Assembly (NCBI GenBank): GCA_030765065.1
Contig: CM060985.1
Coordinates: 1,488,001 to 1,552,000 of the forward strand
DNA length: 64,000 nt
DNA from: Deroplatys truncata
Lineage: Eukaryota > Arthropoda > Insecta > Mantodea > Mantidae
Reading direction: 5' to 3'
Under the pieces are notes generated by a model. The model worked only from the letters and a program-made list of their open reading frames with translations. It made no database searches and was not told where the DNA came from. Positions within the stretch are counted from its first letter, which is position 1. Each line of letters starts with the position of its first letter. The position numbers were made by a program, and so were the translations under genes. Shown here in pieces: positions 36,401 through 51,700 of the stretch.

Positions 36401-39400
36401 TCTCTTATCCTGTCTATGGTAAGAGCAAAGGTGTTGAGCTGATCAAGATTGTAGCAACAACCCCATATCCCATCTCCATGCAAAGGCAAAGCTGTTGAGC
36501 TGATCAAGTGTGTAGTAAGAATCTCTTATCCTGTCCATGGTGAGAGCAAAGCTGTTGAGCTGATCAAGTGTGTAGCAACAATCTTTTATCCTGTCCATGG
36601 AGAGAGCAAAGCTGTTGAGCTGATCAAGTGTGTAACAATAATCTCTTATCCTGTCTATGGTAAGAGCAAAGCTGTTGAGCTGATCAAGTGTGTAGCAATA
36701 ATCTTTTATCCTGTCCATGGTGAGTGCAAAGCTGTTGAGCTGATCAAGTGTGTAGCAACATTCTTGTATCCATTCTATGGTGAGAGCAAAGCTGTTGAGC
36801 TGATCAAGTGTGTAGCAACAATCTCTTATCCTGTCTATGGTAAGAGAAAAGCTGTTGAGCTGATCAAGTGTGTAGCAACAATCTCTTATCCTGTCTATGG
36901 TAAGAGCAAAGGTGTTTAGCTGATCAAGGTTGTAGCAACAACCCCATATCCCATCTCCATGCAAAGACAAAGCTGTTGAGCTGATCAAGTGTGTAGCAAC
37001 AATCTCTTATCCTGTCCATGGTGAGAGCAAAGCTGTTGAGCTGATCAAGTGTGTAGCAACAATATTTTATCCTGTCCATGGTGAGAGCAAAGGTGATGAG
37101 CTGATCAAGTGTGTAGCAACAATCTCTTATCCTGTCTATGGTAAGAGCAAAGCTGTTGAGCTGATCAAGTGTGTAGCAATAATCTTTTATCCAGTCCATG
37201 GTGAGAGCAAAGCTGTTGAGCTGATCAAGTGAGTAGCAACAATCTTGTATCCTGTCTATGGTGAGAGCAAAGCTGTTGAGCTGATCAAGTGTGTAGCAAC
37301 AATCTCTTATCCTGTCTATGGTAAGAGCAAAGCTGTTGAGCTGATCAAGTTTGCAGCAACAACCCCATATCCCATCTCCATGCAAAGGCAAAGCTGTTGA
37401 GCTGATCAAGTGTGTAGCAACAATCTTGTATCCTGTCTATGGTGAGAGCAAAGCTGTTGAGCTGATCATGTGTGTAGCAACAGCCTCTTATCCTGTCCAT
37501 GGTGAGAGCAAAGCTGTTGAGCTGATCAAGTGTGTAGAAACAATCTTGCACCGTGTCTATGGTGAGAGCAAAGCTGTTGAGCTGATCAAGTGTGTAGCAA
37601 CAATCTCTTATCCTGTCTATGGTAAGAGCAAAGCTGTTGAGCTGATCAAGTATGTAGCAACAACCACATATTCCATCTCCCTGCAAAGGCAAAGCTGTTG
37701 AGCTGATCAAGTGTGTAGCAACAATCTCTTATCCTGACTATGGTAAGAGCAAAGCTGTTGAGCTGATCAAGTGTGTAGGAACAATCTCTTATCCTGTCTA
37801 TGGTAAGAGCAAGCTGTTGAGCTGATCAAGTGTGTAGCAAGAATCTCTTATCCTGCCCATGGTGAGAGCAAAGCTGTTGAGCTGATCAAGTGTGTAGAAA
37901 CAATCTCTTATCCTTACTATGGTAAGAGCAAAGCTGTTGAGCTGATCAAGTGTGTAGCAAGAATCTCTTATCCTGCCCATGGTGAGAGCAAAGCTGTTGA
38001 GCTGATCAAGTGTGTAGAAACAATCTCTTATCCTTACTATGGTAAGAGCAAAGCTGTTGAGCTGATCAAGTGTGTAGCAACAATCTCTTATCCTGTCTAT
38101 GGTAAGAGCAAAGCTGTTGAGCTGATCAAGTGTGTAGCAAGAATTTCTTATCCTGTCTATCGTAAGAGCAAAGCTGTTGAGCTGATCAAGTGTGTAGCAA
38201 CAATTTTGTATCGTGTCTATGCTGAGAGCAAAGCTGTTGAGCTGATCAAGTGTGTAGCAACAATCTCTTATCCTGTCTATGGTAAGAGCAAAGCTGTTAA
38301 GCTGATCAAGTGTGTAGCAACAATCTCTTATCCTGTCTATGGTAAGAGCAAAGCTGTTGAGCTGATCAAGTGTGTAGCAACAATCTCTTATCCTGTCTAT
38401 GGTACGAGCAAAGGTGTTGCGCTGATCAAGTGTGTAGCAACAACCCCATATCCCATCTCCATGCAAAGGCAAAGCTGTTGAGCCGATCAAGTGTGTAGCA
38501 AGAATCTCATATCCTGTCCATGGTGAGAGCAAAGCTCTTTAGCTGATCAAGTGTGTAGCAACAATCTTTTATCCTTTCCATGGTGAGAGCAAAGCTGATG
38601 AGCTGATCAAGTGTGTAGCAACAATCTCTTATCCTGTCTATGGTAAGAGCAAAGCTGTTAAGCTGATCAAGTGTGTAGCAACATTCTCTTATACTGTCTA
38701 TGGTAAGAGCAAAGCTGTTGAGCTGATCAAGTGTGTAGCAACAATCTCTTATCCTGTCTATGGTACGAGCAAAGGTGTTGCGCTGATCAAGTGTGTAGCA
38801 ACAACCCCATATCCCATCTCCATGCAAAGGCAAAGCTGTTGAGCTGATCAAGTGTGTAGCAAGAATCTCTTATCCTGTCCATGGTGAGAGCAAAGCTGTT
38901 TAGCTGATCAAGTGTGTAGCAACAATCTTTTATCCTGTCCAGGGTGAGAGCAAAGCTGATGAGCTGATCAAGTGTGTAGCAACAATCTTTTATCCTGTCT
39001 ATGGTAAGAGCAAAGCTGATGAGCTGATCAAGTGTGTAGCAACAATCTTCTATCCTGTCTATGGTAAGAGCAAAGCTGTTGAGCTGATCAAGTGTGTAGC
39101 AACAATCTTTTATCCTGTCCATTCTATGGTGAGAGCAAAGCTGTTGAGCTGATCAAGTTAGTAGCAACAATCTTATCCTGTCCATGGTGAGAGCAAAGCT
39201 GTTGAGTTGATCAAGTGTATAGCAACAATCTCTTATCCTGTCTATGATAAGAGCAAAGCTGTTAAGCTGCTCAAGTGTGTAGCAACAATCTCTTATCCTG
39301 TCTATGGTAAGAGCAAAGCTGTTGAGCTGATCAAATGTGTAGCAACAATCTTTTATCCTGTCCATGGAGAGAGCAAAGCTGTTGAGCTGATCATGTGTGT

Positions 39401-42400
39401 AGCAACAATCTCTTATCCTGTCTATGGTAAGAGAAAAGCTGTTGAGCTGATCAAGTGTGTAGCAACAATCTCTTATCCTGTCTATGGTAAGAGCAAAGGT
39501 GTTGAGCTGATCAAGGTTGTAGCAACAACCCCATATCCCATCTCCATGCAAAGGCAAAGCTGTTGAGCTGATCAAGTGTGTAGTAAGAATCTCTTATCCT
39601 GTCCATGGTGAGAGCAAAGCTGTTGAGCTGATCAAGTGTGTAGCAACAATCTTTTATCCTGTCCATGGAGAGAGCAAAGCTGTTGAGCTGATCAAGTGTG
39701 TAGCAACAATCTCTTATCCTGTCTATGGTAAGAGCAAAGCTGTTGAGCTGATCAAGTGTGTAGCAATAATCTTTTATCCTGTCCATGGTGAGTGCAAAGC
39801 TGTTGAGCTGATCAAGTGTGTAGCAACATTCTTGTATCCATTCTATGGTGAGAGCAAAGCTGTTGAGCTGATCAAGTGTGTAGCAACAATCTCTTAGCCT
39901 GTCTATGGTAAGAGAAAAGCTGTTGAGCTGATCAAGTGTGTAGCAACAATCTCTTATCCTGTCTATGGTAAGAGCAAAGGTGTTGAGCTGATCAAGGTTG
40001 TAGCAACAACCCCATATCCCATCTCCATGCAAAGGCAAAGCTGATGAGCTGATCAAGTGTGTAGCAACAATATTTTATCCTGTCCATGGTGAGAGCAAAG
40101 GTGATGAGCTGATCAAGTGTGTAGCAACAATCTTCTATTCTGTCAATGGTAAGAGCAAAGCAGTTGAGCTGATCAAGTGTGTAGCAACAATCTTTTATCC
40201 TGTCCATGGAGAGAGCAAAGCTGTTGAGCTGATCAAGTGTGTAGCAACAATCTCTTATTCTGTCTATGGTAAGAGCAAAGCTGTTGAGCTGATCAAGCGT
40301 GTAGCAACAATCTCTTATCCTGTCTATAGTAAGAGCAAAGCTGTTGAGTTGATCAAGTGTGTAGAAGGAATCTCTTATCCTGTCCATGGTGAGAGCAAAG
40401 CTGCTGAGCTGATCAAGTGTGTACCAACAATATTTTATCCTGTCTATGTGAGAGCAAAGCTGATGAGCTGATCAACTGTGTAGCAACAATCTTCTATTCT
40501 GTCTATGGTAAGAGCAAAGCTGTTGATCTGATCAAGTGTGTAGCAACAATCTTTTATCCTGTCCATGGAGAGAGCAAAGCTCTTGAGCTGATCAAGTGTG
40601 TAGCAACAATCTCGTATCCTATCTATGGTAAGAGCAAAGCTGTTGAGCTGATCTAGTGTGAAGCAACAATCTCTTATTATGTCTATGGTAAGAGCAAAGG
40701 TGTTGAGCTGATCAAGGTTGTAGCAACAACCCCATATCCCATCTCCCTGCAAAGGCAAAGCTGTTGAGCTGATCAAGTGTGTAGTAAGAATCTCTTATCC
40801 TGCCCATGGTGAGAGCAAAGCTGTTGAGCTGATCAAGTGTGTAGCAATAATCTTTTATCCTGTCCATGGTGGGAGCAAAGCTGTTGAGCTGATCAAGTGT
40901 GTAGCAACAATCTTGTATCCTGTCTATGTTGAGAGCAAAGCTGTTGAGCTGATCAAGTGTGTAGCAACAATCTCTTATCCTGTCTATGGTAAGAGCAAAG
41001 CTGCTGAGCTGATCAAGTGTGTAGCAACAATCTCTTATTCTGCCTATAGAAAGAGCAAAGGTGTTGAGCTGATCAAGGTTGTGGCAACAACCCCATATTC
41101 CATCTCCATGCAAAGGCAAAGCTGTTGAGCTGATCAAGTGTGTAGCAAGAATCTCTTATCCTGTCCATGGTGAGAGCAAAGGTGTTGAGCTGATCAAGTG
41201 TGTAGCAACAATATTTTATCCTGTCCATGGTGAGAGCAAAGCTGATGAGCTGATCAAGTGTGTAGCAACAATCTTCTATTCTGTCTATGTGAAGAGCAAA
41301 GCTGTTGAGCTGATCAAGTGTGTAGCAACAATCTTTTATCCTGTCCATGCAGAGAGCAAAGCTGTTGAGCTGATCATGTGTGTAGCAACAATCTCTTATC
41401 CTGTCTATGGTAAGAGAAAAGCTGTTGAGCTGATGAAGTGTGTAGCAACAATCTCTTATCCTTTCTATGGTAAGAGCAAAGGTGTTGAGCTGATCAAGGT
41501 TGTAGCAACAACCCCATATCCCATCTCCATGCAAAGGCAAAGCTGTTGAGCTGATCAAGTGTGTAGCAACAATCTTTTATCCTGTCCATGGAGAGAGCAA
41601 AGCTGTTGAGCTGATCAAGTGTGTAACAACAATCTCTTATCCTGTCTATGGTAAGAGCAAAGCTGTTGAGCTGATCAAGTGTGTAGCAATAATCTTTTAT
41701 CCTGTCCATGGTGAGTGCAAAGCTGTTGAGCTGATCAAGTGTGTAGCAACATTCTTGTATCCATTCTATGGTGAGAGCAAAGCTGTTGAGCTGATCAAGT
41801 GTGTAGCAACAATCTCTTAGCCTGTCTATGGTAAGAGAAAAGCTGTTGAGCTGATCAAGTGTGTAGCAACAATCTCTTATCCTGTCTACGGTAAGAGCAA
41901 AGGTGTCGAGCTGATCAAGGTTGTAGCAACAACCCCATATCCCATCTCCATGCAAAGGCAAAGCTGTTGAGCTGATCAAGTGTGTAGCAACAATCTCTTA
42001 TCCTGTCCATGGTGAGAGCAAAGCTGATGAGCTGATCAAGTGTGTAGCAACAATATTTTATCCTGTCCATGGTGAGAGCAAAGGTGATGAGCTGATCAAG
42101 TGTGTAGCAACAATCTTCTATTCTGTCTATGGTAAGAGCAAAGCAGTTGAGCTGATCAAGTGTGTAGCAACAATCTTTTATCCTGTCCATGGAGAGAGCA
42201 AAGCTGTTGAGCTGATCATGTGTGTAGCAACAATCTCTTATCCTGTCTATGGTAAGAGCAAAGCTGTTGAGCTGATCAAGCGTATAGCAACAATCTCTTA
42301 TCCTGTCTATAGTAATAGCAAAGCTGTTGAGCTGATCAAGTGTGTAGAAGGAATCTCTTATCCTGTCCATGGTGAGAGCAAAGCTGTTGAGCTGATCAAG

Positions 42401-42712
42401 TGTGTACCAACAATATTTTATCCTGTCTATGGTGAGAGCAAAGCTGATGAGCTGATCAAGTGTGTAGCAACAATCTTCTATTCTGTCTATGGTAAGAGCA
42501 AAGCTGTTGAGCTGATCCAGTGTGTAGCAACAATCTTGTATCCTGTCTATAGTGAGAGCAAAGCTGTTGAGCTGATCATGTGTGTAGCAACAATCTCTTA
42601 TCCCGTCCATGGTGAGAGCAAAGCTGTTGAGCTGATCAAGTGTGTAGAAACAATCTTGTACCGTGTCTATGGTGAGAGCAAAGCTGTTGAGCTGATCAAG
42701 TGTATAGCAACA
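30447..42712. repeat. Second large tandem duplication, copy C (12,266 bp)
   Basis: Block boundaries from about 30447 to 34598 recur at an offset of 12,266 bp, and from about 34598 to 42712 at 12,687 bp. Marker cores at 30508, 30809, 31050, 31471, 31832, 32253, 32734, 33575, 33816, 34237, 34598 and 35079 give block lengths of 301, 241, 421, 361, 421, 481, 841, 241, 421, 361 and 481 bp. The series 241-421-361 appears twice, 2,766 bp apart, which reveals an older internal duplication. The right end abuts copy D directly. Confidence 0.9.
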
Positions 42713-45700
42713 ATCTCTTATCCTGTCTATGGTAAGAGCAAAGCTGTTGAGCTGATCAAGTTTGCAGCAACAATGCCTTATCCCATCTCCATGCAAAGGC
42801 AAACCTGTTGAGCTGATCAAGTGTGTAGCAACAATCTTGTATCCTGTCTATGGTGAGAGCAAAGCTGTTGAGCTGATCATGTGTGTAGCAACAATCTCTT
42901 ATCCTGTCCATGGTGAGAGCAAAGCTGTTGAACTGATCAAGTGTGTAGAAACAATCTTGTACCGTGTCTATGGTGAGAGCAAAGCTGTTGAGCTGATCAA
43001 GTGTGTAGCAACAATCTCTTATCCTGTCTATGGTAAGAGCAAAGCTGTTGAGCTGATCAAGTATGTAGCAACAACCACATATTCCATCTCCCTGCAAAGG
43101 CAAAGCTGTTGAGCTGATCAAGTGTGTAGCAACAATCTCTTATCCTGTCTATGGTAAGAGCAAAGCTGTTGAGCTGATCAAGGTTGTAGCAACAATCTCT
43201 TATCCTGTCTATGGTAAGAGCAAAACTGTTGAGCTGATCAAGCGTGTAGCAACAATCTCTTATCCTGTCTATGGTAAGAGCAAAGGTGTTGAGCTGATCA
43301 AGGTTGTAGCAACAACCCCATATCCCAACTCCATGCAAAGGCAAAGCTGTTGAGCTGATCAAGTGTGTAGCAAGAATCTCTTATCCTGTCCATGGTGAGA
43401 GCAAAGCTGTTGAGCTGATCAAGTGTGCACCAACAATATTTTATCCTGTCCATGGTGAGAGCAAAGCTGATGAGCTGATCAAGTGTGTAGCAACAATCTT
43501 CTATTCTGTCTATGGTAAGAGCAAAGCTGTTGATCTGATCAAGTGTGTAGCAACAATCTTTTATCCTGTCCATGGAGAGAGCAAAGCTCTTGAGCTGATC
43601 AAGTGTGTAGCAACAATCTCTTATCCTATCTATGGTAAGAGCAAAGCTGTTGAGCTGATCAAGTGTGTAGCAACAATCTCTTATTATGTCTATGGTAAGA
43701 GCAAAGGTGTTGAGCTGATCAAGGTTGTAGCAACAACCCCATATCCCATCTCCCTGCAAAGGCAAAGCTGTTGAGCTGATCAAGTGTGTAGTAAGAATCT
43801 CTTATCCTGTCCATGGTGAGAGCAAAGCTGTTGAGCTGATCAAGTGTGTAGCAATAATCTTTTATCCTGTCCATGGTGAGAGCAAAGCTGTTGAGCTGAT
43901 CAAGTGTGTAGCAACAATCTTGTATCCTGTCTATGTTGAGAGCAAAGCTGTTGAGCTGATCAAGTGATTAGCAACAATCTCTTATCCTGTCTATGGTAAG
44001 AGCAAAGCTCTTCAGCTGATCAAGTGTGTAGCAACAATCTCCTATCCTGCCTATGGAAAGAGCAAAGGTGTTGAGCTGATCAAGGTTGTAGCAACAACCC
44101 CATATCCCATCTCCATGCAAAGGCAAAGCTGTTGAGCTGATCAAGTGTGTAGCAAGAATCTCTTATCCTGTCCATGGTGAGAGCAAAGGTGTTGAGCTGA
44201 TCAAGTGTGTAGCAACAATATTTTATCCTGTCCATGGTGAGAGCAAAGCTGATGAGCTGATCAAGTGTGTAGCAACAATCTTCTATTCTGTCTATGGTAA
44301 GAGCAAAGCTGTTGAGCTGGTCAAGTGTGTAGCAACAATCTTTTATCCTGTCCATGGAGAGAGCAAAGCTGTTGAGCTGATCATGTGTGTAGCAACAATC
44401 TCTTATCCTGTCTATGGTAAGAGAAAAGCTGTTGAGCTGATCAAGTGTGTAGCAACAATCTCTTATCCTGTCTATGGTAAGAGCAAAGGTGTTGAGCTGA
44501 TCAAGGTTGTAGCAACAACCCCATATCCCATCTCCATGCAAAGGCAAAGCTGTTGAGCTGATCAAGTGTGTAGTAAGAATCTCTTATCCTGTCCATGGTG
44601 AGAGCAAAGCTGTTGAGCTGATCAAGTGTGTAGCAACAATCTTTTATCCTGTCCATGGAGAGAGCAAAGCTGTTGAGCTCATCAAGTGTGTAGCAACAAT
44701 CTCTTATCCTGTCTATGGTAAGAGCAAAGCTGTTGAGCTGATCAAGTGTGTAGCAATAATCTTTTATCCTGTCCATGGTGAGTGCAAAGCTGTTGAGCTG
44801 ATCAAGTGTGTAGCAACATTCTTGTATCCATTCTATGGCGAGAGCAAAGCTGTTGAGCTGATCAAGTGTGTAGCAACAATCTCTTAGCCTGTCTATGGTA
44901 AGAGAAAAGCTGTTGAGCTGATCAAGTGTGTAGCAACAATCTCTTATCCTGTCTATGGTAAGAGCAAAGGTGTCGAGCTGATCAAGGTTGTAGCAACAAC
45001 CCCATATCCCATCTCCATGCAAAGGCAAAGCTGTTGAGCTGATCAAGTGTGTAGCAACAATCTCTTATCCTGTTCATGGTGAGAGCAAAGCTGATGAGCT
45101 GATGAAGTGTGTAGCAACAATATTTTATCCTGTCCATGGTGAGAGCAAAGGTGATGAGCTGATCAAGTGTGTAGCAACAATCTTCTATTCTGTCTATGGT
45201 AAGAGCAAAGCAGTTGAGCTGATCAAGTGTGTAGCAACAATCTTTTATCCTGTCCATGGAGAGAGCAAAGCTGTTGAGCTGATCATGTGTGTAGCAACAA
45301 TCTCTTATCCTGTCTATGGTAAGAGCAAAGCTGTTGAGCTGATCAAGCGTATAGCAACAATCTCTTATCCTGTCTATAGTAATAGCAAAGCTGTTGAGCT
45401 GATCAAGTGTGTAGAAGGAATCTCTTATCCTGTCCATGGTGAGAGCAAAGCTGTTGAGCTGATCAAGTGTGTACCAACAATATTTTATCCTGTCTATGGT
45501 GAGAGCAAAGCTGATGAGCTGATCAAGTGTGTAGCAACAATCTTCTATTCTGTCTATGGTAAGAGCAAAGCTGTTGAGCTGATCAAGTGTGTAGCAACAA
45601 TCTTGTATCCTGTCTATGGTGAGAGCAAAGCTGTTGAGCTGATCATGTGTGTAGCAACAATCTCTTATCCTGTCCATGGTGAGAGCAAAGCTGTTGAGCT

Positions 45701-48700
45701 GATCAAGTGTGTAGAAACAATCTTGTACCGTGTCTATGGTGAGAGCAAAGCTGTTGAGCTGATCAAGTGTGTAGCAACAATCTCTTATCCTGTCTATGGT
45801 AAGAGCAAAGCTGTTGAGCTGATCAAGTATGTAGCAACAACCACATATTCCATCTCCCTGCAAAGGCAAAGCTGTTGAGCTGATCAAGTGTGTAGCAACA
45901 ATCTCTTATCCTGTCTATGGTAAGAGCAAAGCTGTTGAGCTGATCAAGGTTGTAGCAACAATCTCTTATCCTGTCTATGGTAAGAGCAAAGCTGTTGAGC
46001 TGATCAAGCGTGTAGCAACAATCTCTTATCCTGTCTATGGTAAGAGCAAAGGTGTTGAGCTGATCAAGGTTGTAGCAACAACCCCATATCCCATCTCCTT
46101 GCAAAGGCAAAGCTGTTGAGCTGATCAAGTGTGTAGCAAGAATCTCTTATCCTGTCCATGGTGAGAGCAAAGCTGTTGAGCTGATCAAGTGTGTACCAAC
46201 AATATTTTATCCTGTCCATGGTGAGAGCAAAGCTGATGAGCTGATCAAGTGTGTAGCAACAATCTTCTATTCTGTCTATGGTAAGAGCAAAGCTGTTGAT
46301 CTGATCAAGTGTGTAGCAACAATCTTTTATCCTGTCCATGGAGAGAGCAAAGCTCTTGAGCTGATCAAGTGTGTAGCAACAATCTCTTATCCTATCTATG
46401 GTAAGAGCAAAGCTGTTGAGCTGATCAAGTGTGTAGCAACAATCTCTTATTATGTCTATGGTAAGAGCAAAGGTGTTGAGCTGATCAAGGTTGTAGCAAC
46501 AACCCCATATCCCATCTCCCTGCAAAGGCAAAGCTGTTGAGCTGATCAAGTGTGTAGTAAGAATCTCTTATCCTGTCCATGGTGAGAGCAAAGCTGTTGA
46601 GCTGATCAAGTGTGTAGCAATAATCTTTTATCCTGTCCATGGTGAGAGCAAAGCTGTTGAGCTGATCAAGTGTGTAGCAACAATCTTGTATCCTGTCTAT
46701 GTTGAGAGCAAAGCTGTTGAGCTGATCAAGTGTGTAGCAACAATCTCTTATCCTGTCTATGGTAAGAGCAAAGCTCTTCAGCTGATCAAGTGTGTAGCAA
46801 CAATCTCCTATCCTGCCTATGGAAAGAGCAAAGGTGTTGAGCTGATCAAGGTTGTAGCAACAACCCCATATCCCATCTCCTTGCAAAGGCAAAGCTGTTG
46901 AGCTGATCAAGTGTGTAGCAAGAATCTCTTATCCTGTCCATGGTGAGAGCAAAGGTGTTGAGCTGATCAAGTGTGTAGCAACAATATTTTATCCTGTCCA
47001 TGGTGAGAGCAAAGCTGATGAGCTGATCAAGTGTGTAGCAACAATCTTCTTTTCTGTCTATGGTAAGAGCAAAGCTGTTGAGCTGATCAAGTGTGTTGCA
47101 ACAATCTTTTATCCTGTCCATGGAGAGAGCAAAGCTGTTGAGCTGATCATGTGTGTAGCAACAATCTCTTATCCTGTCTATGGTAAGAGAAAAGCTGTTG
47201 AGCTGATCAAGTGTGTAGCAACAATCTCTTATCCTGTCTATGGTAAGAGCAAAGGTGTTGAGCTGATCAAGGTTGTAGCAACAACCCCATATCCCATCTC
47301 CATGCAAAGGCAAAGCTGTTGAGCTGATCAAGTGTGTAGTAAGAATCTCTTATCCTGTCCATGGTGAGAGCAAAGCTGTTGAGCTGATCAAGTGTGTAGC
47401 AACAATCTTTTATCCTGTCCATGGAGAGAGCAAAGCTGTTGAGCTGATCAAGTGTGTAGCAACAATCTCTTATCCTGTCTATGGTAAGAGCAAAGCTGTT
47501 GAGCTGATCAAGTGTGTAGCAATAATCTTTTATCCTGTCCATGGTGAGTGCAAAGCTGTTGAGCTGATCAAGTGTGTAGCAACATTCTTGTATCCATTCT
47601 ATGGTGAGAGCAAAGCTGTTGAGCTGATCAAGTGTGTAGCAACAATCTCTTAGCCTGTCTATGGTAAGAGAAAAGCTGTTGAGCTGATCAAGTGTGTAGC
47701 AACAATCTCTTATCCTGTCTATGGTAAGAGCAAAGGTGTTGAGCTGATCAAGGTTGTAGCAACAACCCCATATCCCATCTCCATGCAAAGGCAAAGCTGA
47801 TGAGCTGATCAAGTGTGTAGCAACAATATTTTATCCTGTCCATGGTGAGAGCAAAGGTGATGAGCTGATCAAGTGTGTAGCAACAATCTTCTATTCTGTC
47901 AATTGTAAGAGCAAAGCAGTTGAGCTGATCAAGTGTGTAGCAACAATCTTTTATCCTGTCCATGGAGAGAGCAAAGCTGTTGAGCTGATCAAGTGTGTAG
48001 CAACAATCTCTTATTCTGTCTATGGTAAGAGCAAAGCTGTTGAGCTGATCAAGCGTGTAGACACAATCTCTTATCCTGTCTATAGTAAGAGCAAAGCTGT
48101 TGAGTTGATCAAGTGTGTAGAAGGAATCTCTTATCCTGTCCATGGTGAGAGCAAAGCTGTTGAGCTGATCAAGTGTGTACCAACAATATTTATTCCTGTC
48201 TATGTGAGAGCAAAGCTGATGAGCTGATCAAGTGTGTAACAACAATCTCTTATCCTATCTATGGTAAGAGCAAAGCTGTTGAGCTGATCTAGTGTGAAGC
48301 AACAATCTCTTATTATGTCTATGGTAAGAGCAAAGGTGTTGAGCTGATCAAGGTTGTAGCAACAACCCCATATCCCATCTCCCTGCAAAGGCAAAGCTGT
48401 TGAGCTGATCAAGTGTGTAGTAAGAATCTCTTATCCTGCCCATGGTGAGAGCAAAGCTGTTGAGCTGATCAAGTGTGTAGCAATAATCTTTTATCCTGTC
48501 CATGGTGGGAGCAAAGCTGTTGAGCTGATCAAGTGTGTAGCAACAATCTTGTATCCTGTCTATGTTGAGAGCAAAGCTGTTGAGCTGATCAAGTGTGTAG
48601 CAACAATCTCTTATCCTGTCTATGGTAAGAGCAAAGCTGCTGAGCTGATCAAGTGTGTAGCAACAATCTCTTATTCTGCCTATAGAAAGAGCAAAGGTGT

Positions 48701-51700
48701 TGAGCTGATCAAGGTTGTGGCAACAACCCCATATTCCATCTCCATGCAAAGGCAAAGCTGTTGAGCTGATCAAGTGTGTAGCAAGAATCTCTTATCCTGT
48801 CCATGGTGAGAGCAAAGGTGTTGAGCTGATCAAGTGTGTAGCAACAATATTTTATCCTGTCCATGGTGAGAGCAAAGGTGATGAGCTGATCAAGTGTGTA
48901 GCAACAATCTTCTATTCTGTCTATGTGAAGAGCAAAGCTGTTGAGCTGATCAAGTGTGTAGCAACAATCTTTTATCCTGTCCATGCAGAGAGCAAAGCTG
49001 TTGAGCTGATCATGTGTGTAGCAACAATCTCTTATCCTGTCTATGGTAAGAGAAAAGCTGTTGAGCTGATGAAGTGTGTAGCAACAATCTCTTATCCTGT
49101 CTATGGTAAGAGCAAAGGTGTTGAGCTGATCAAGGTTGTAGCAACAACCCCATATCCCATCTCCATGCAAAGGCAAAGCTGTTGAGCTGATCAAGTGTGT
49201 AGTAAGAATCTCTTATCCTGTCCATGGTGAGAGCAAAGCTGTTGAGCTGATCAAGTGTGTAGCAACAATCTTTTATCCTGTCCATGGAGAGAGCAAAGCT
49301 GTTGAGCTGATCAAGTGTGTAACAATAATCTCTTATCCTGTCTATGGTAAGAGCAAAGCTGTTGAGCTGATCAAGTGTGTAGCAATAATCTTTTATCCTG
49401 TCCATGGTGAGTGCAAAGCTGTTGAGCTGATCAAGTGTGTAGCAACATTCTTGTATCCATTCTATGGTGAGAGCAAAGCTGTTGAGCTGATCAAGTGTGT
49501 AGCAACAATCTCTTATCCTGTCTATGGTAAGAGAAAAGCTGTTGAGCTGATCAAGTGTGTAGCAACAATCTCTTATCCTGTCTATGGTAAGAGCAAAGGT
49601 GTTTAGCTGATCAAGGTTGTAGCAACAACCCCATATCCCATCTCCATGCAAAGACAAAGCTGTTGAGCTGATCAAGTGTGTAGCAACAATCTCTTATCCT
49701 GTCCATGGTGAGAGCAAAGCTGTTGAGCTGATCAAGTGTGTAGCAACAATATTTTATCCTGTCCATGGTGAGAGCAAAGGTGATGAGCTGATCAAGTGTG
49801 TAGCAACAATCTCTTATCCTGTCTATGGTAAGAGCAAAGCTGTTGAGCTGATCAAGTGTGTAGCAATAATCTTTTATCCAGTCCATGGTGAGAGCAAAGC
49901 TGTTGAGCTGATCAAGTGAGTAGCAACAATCTTGTATCCTGTCTATGGTGAGAGCAAAGCTGTTGAGCTGATCAAGTGTGTAGCAACAATCTCTTATCCT
50001 GTCTATGGTAAGAGCAAAGCTGTTGAGCTGATCAAGTTTGCAGCAACAACCCCATATCCCATCTCCATGCAAAGGCAAAGCTGTTGAGCTGATCAAGTGT
50101 GTAGCAACAATCTTGTATCCTGTCTATGGTGAGAGCAAAGCTGTTGAGCTGATCATGTGTGTAGCAACAGCCTCTTATCCTGTCCATGGTGAGAGCAAAG
50201 CTGTTGAGCTGATCAAGTGTGTAGAAACAATCTTGCACCGTGTCTATGGTGAGAGCAAAGCTGTTGAGCTGATCAAGTGTGTAGCAACAATCTCTTATCC
50301 TGTCTATGGTAAGAGCAAAGCTGTTGAGCTGATCAAGTATGTAGCAACAACCACATATTCCATCTCCCTGCAAAGGCAAAGCTGTTGAGCTGATCAAGTG
50401 TGTAGCAACAATCTCTTATCCTGACTATGGTAAGAGCAAAGCTGTTGAGCTGATCAAGTGTGTAGGAACAATCTCTTATCCTGTCTATGGTAAGAGCAAG
50501 CTGTTGAGCTGATCAAGTGTGTAGCAAGAATCTCTTATCCTGCCCATGGTGAGAGCAAAGCTGTTGAGCTGATCAAGTGTGTAGAAACAATCTCTTATCC
50601 TTACTATGGTAAGAGCAAAGCTGTTGAGCTGATCAAGTGTGTAGCAAGAATCTCTTATCCTGCCCATGGTGAGAGCAAAGCTGTTGAGCTGATCAAGTGT
50701 GTAGAAACAATCTCTTATCCTTACTATGGTAAGAGCAAAGCTGTTGAGCTGATCAAGTGTGTAGCAACAATCTCTTATCCTGTCTATGGTAAGAGCAAAG
50801 CTGTTGAGCTGATCAAGTGTGTAGCAAGAATTTCTTATCCTGTCTATCGTAAGAGCAAAGCTGTTGAGCTGATCAAGTGTGTAGCAACAATTTTGTATCG
50901 TGTCTATGCTGAGAGCAAAGCTGTTGAGCTGATCAAGTGTGTAGCAACAATCTCTTATCCTGTCTATGGTAAGAGCAAAGCTGTTAAGCTGATCAAGTGT
51001 GTAGCAACAATCTCTTATCCTGTCTATGGTAAGAGCAAAGCTGTTGAGCTGATCAAGTGTGTAGCAACAATCTCTTATCCTGTCTATGGTACGAGCAAAG
51101 GTGTTGCGCTGATCAAGTGTGTAGCAACAACCCCATATCCCATCTCCATGCAAAGGCAAAGCTGTTGAGCCGATCAAGTGTGTAGCAAGAATCTCATATC
51201 CTGTCCATGGTGAGAGCAAAGCTCTTTAGCTGATCAAGTGTGTAGCAACAATCTTTTATCCTTTCCATGGTGAGAGCAAAGCTGATGAGCTGATCAAGTG
51301 TGTAGCAACAATCTCTTATCCTGTCTATGGTAAGAGCAAAGCTGTTAAGCTGATCAAGTGTGTAGCAACATTCTCTTATACTGTCTATGGTAAGAGCAAA
51401 GCTGTTGAGCTGATCAAGTGTGTAGCAACAATCTCTTATCCTGTCTATGGTACGAGCAAAGGTGTTGCGCTGATCAAGTGTGTAGCAACAACCCCATATC
51501 CCATCTCCATGCAAAGGCAAAGCTGTTGAGCTGATCAAGTGTGTAGCAAGAATCTCTTATCCTGTCCATGGTGAGAGCAAAGCTGTTTAGCTGATCAAGT
51601 GTGTAGCAACAATCTTTTATCCTGTCCAGGGTGAGAGCAAAGCTGATGAGCTGATCAAGTGTGTAGCAACAATCTTTTATCCTGTCTATGGTAAGAGCAA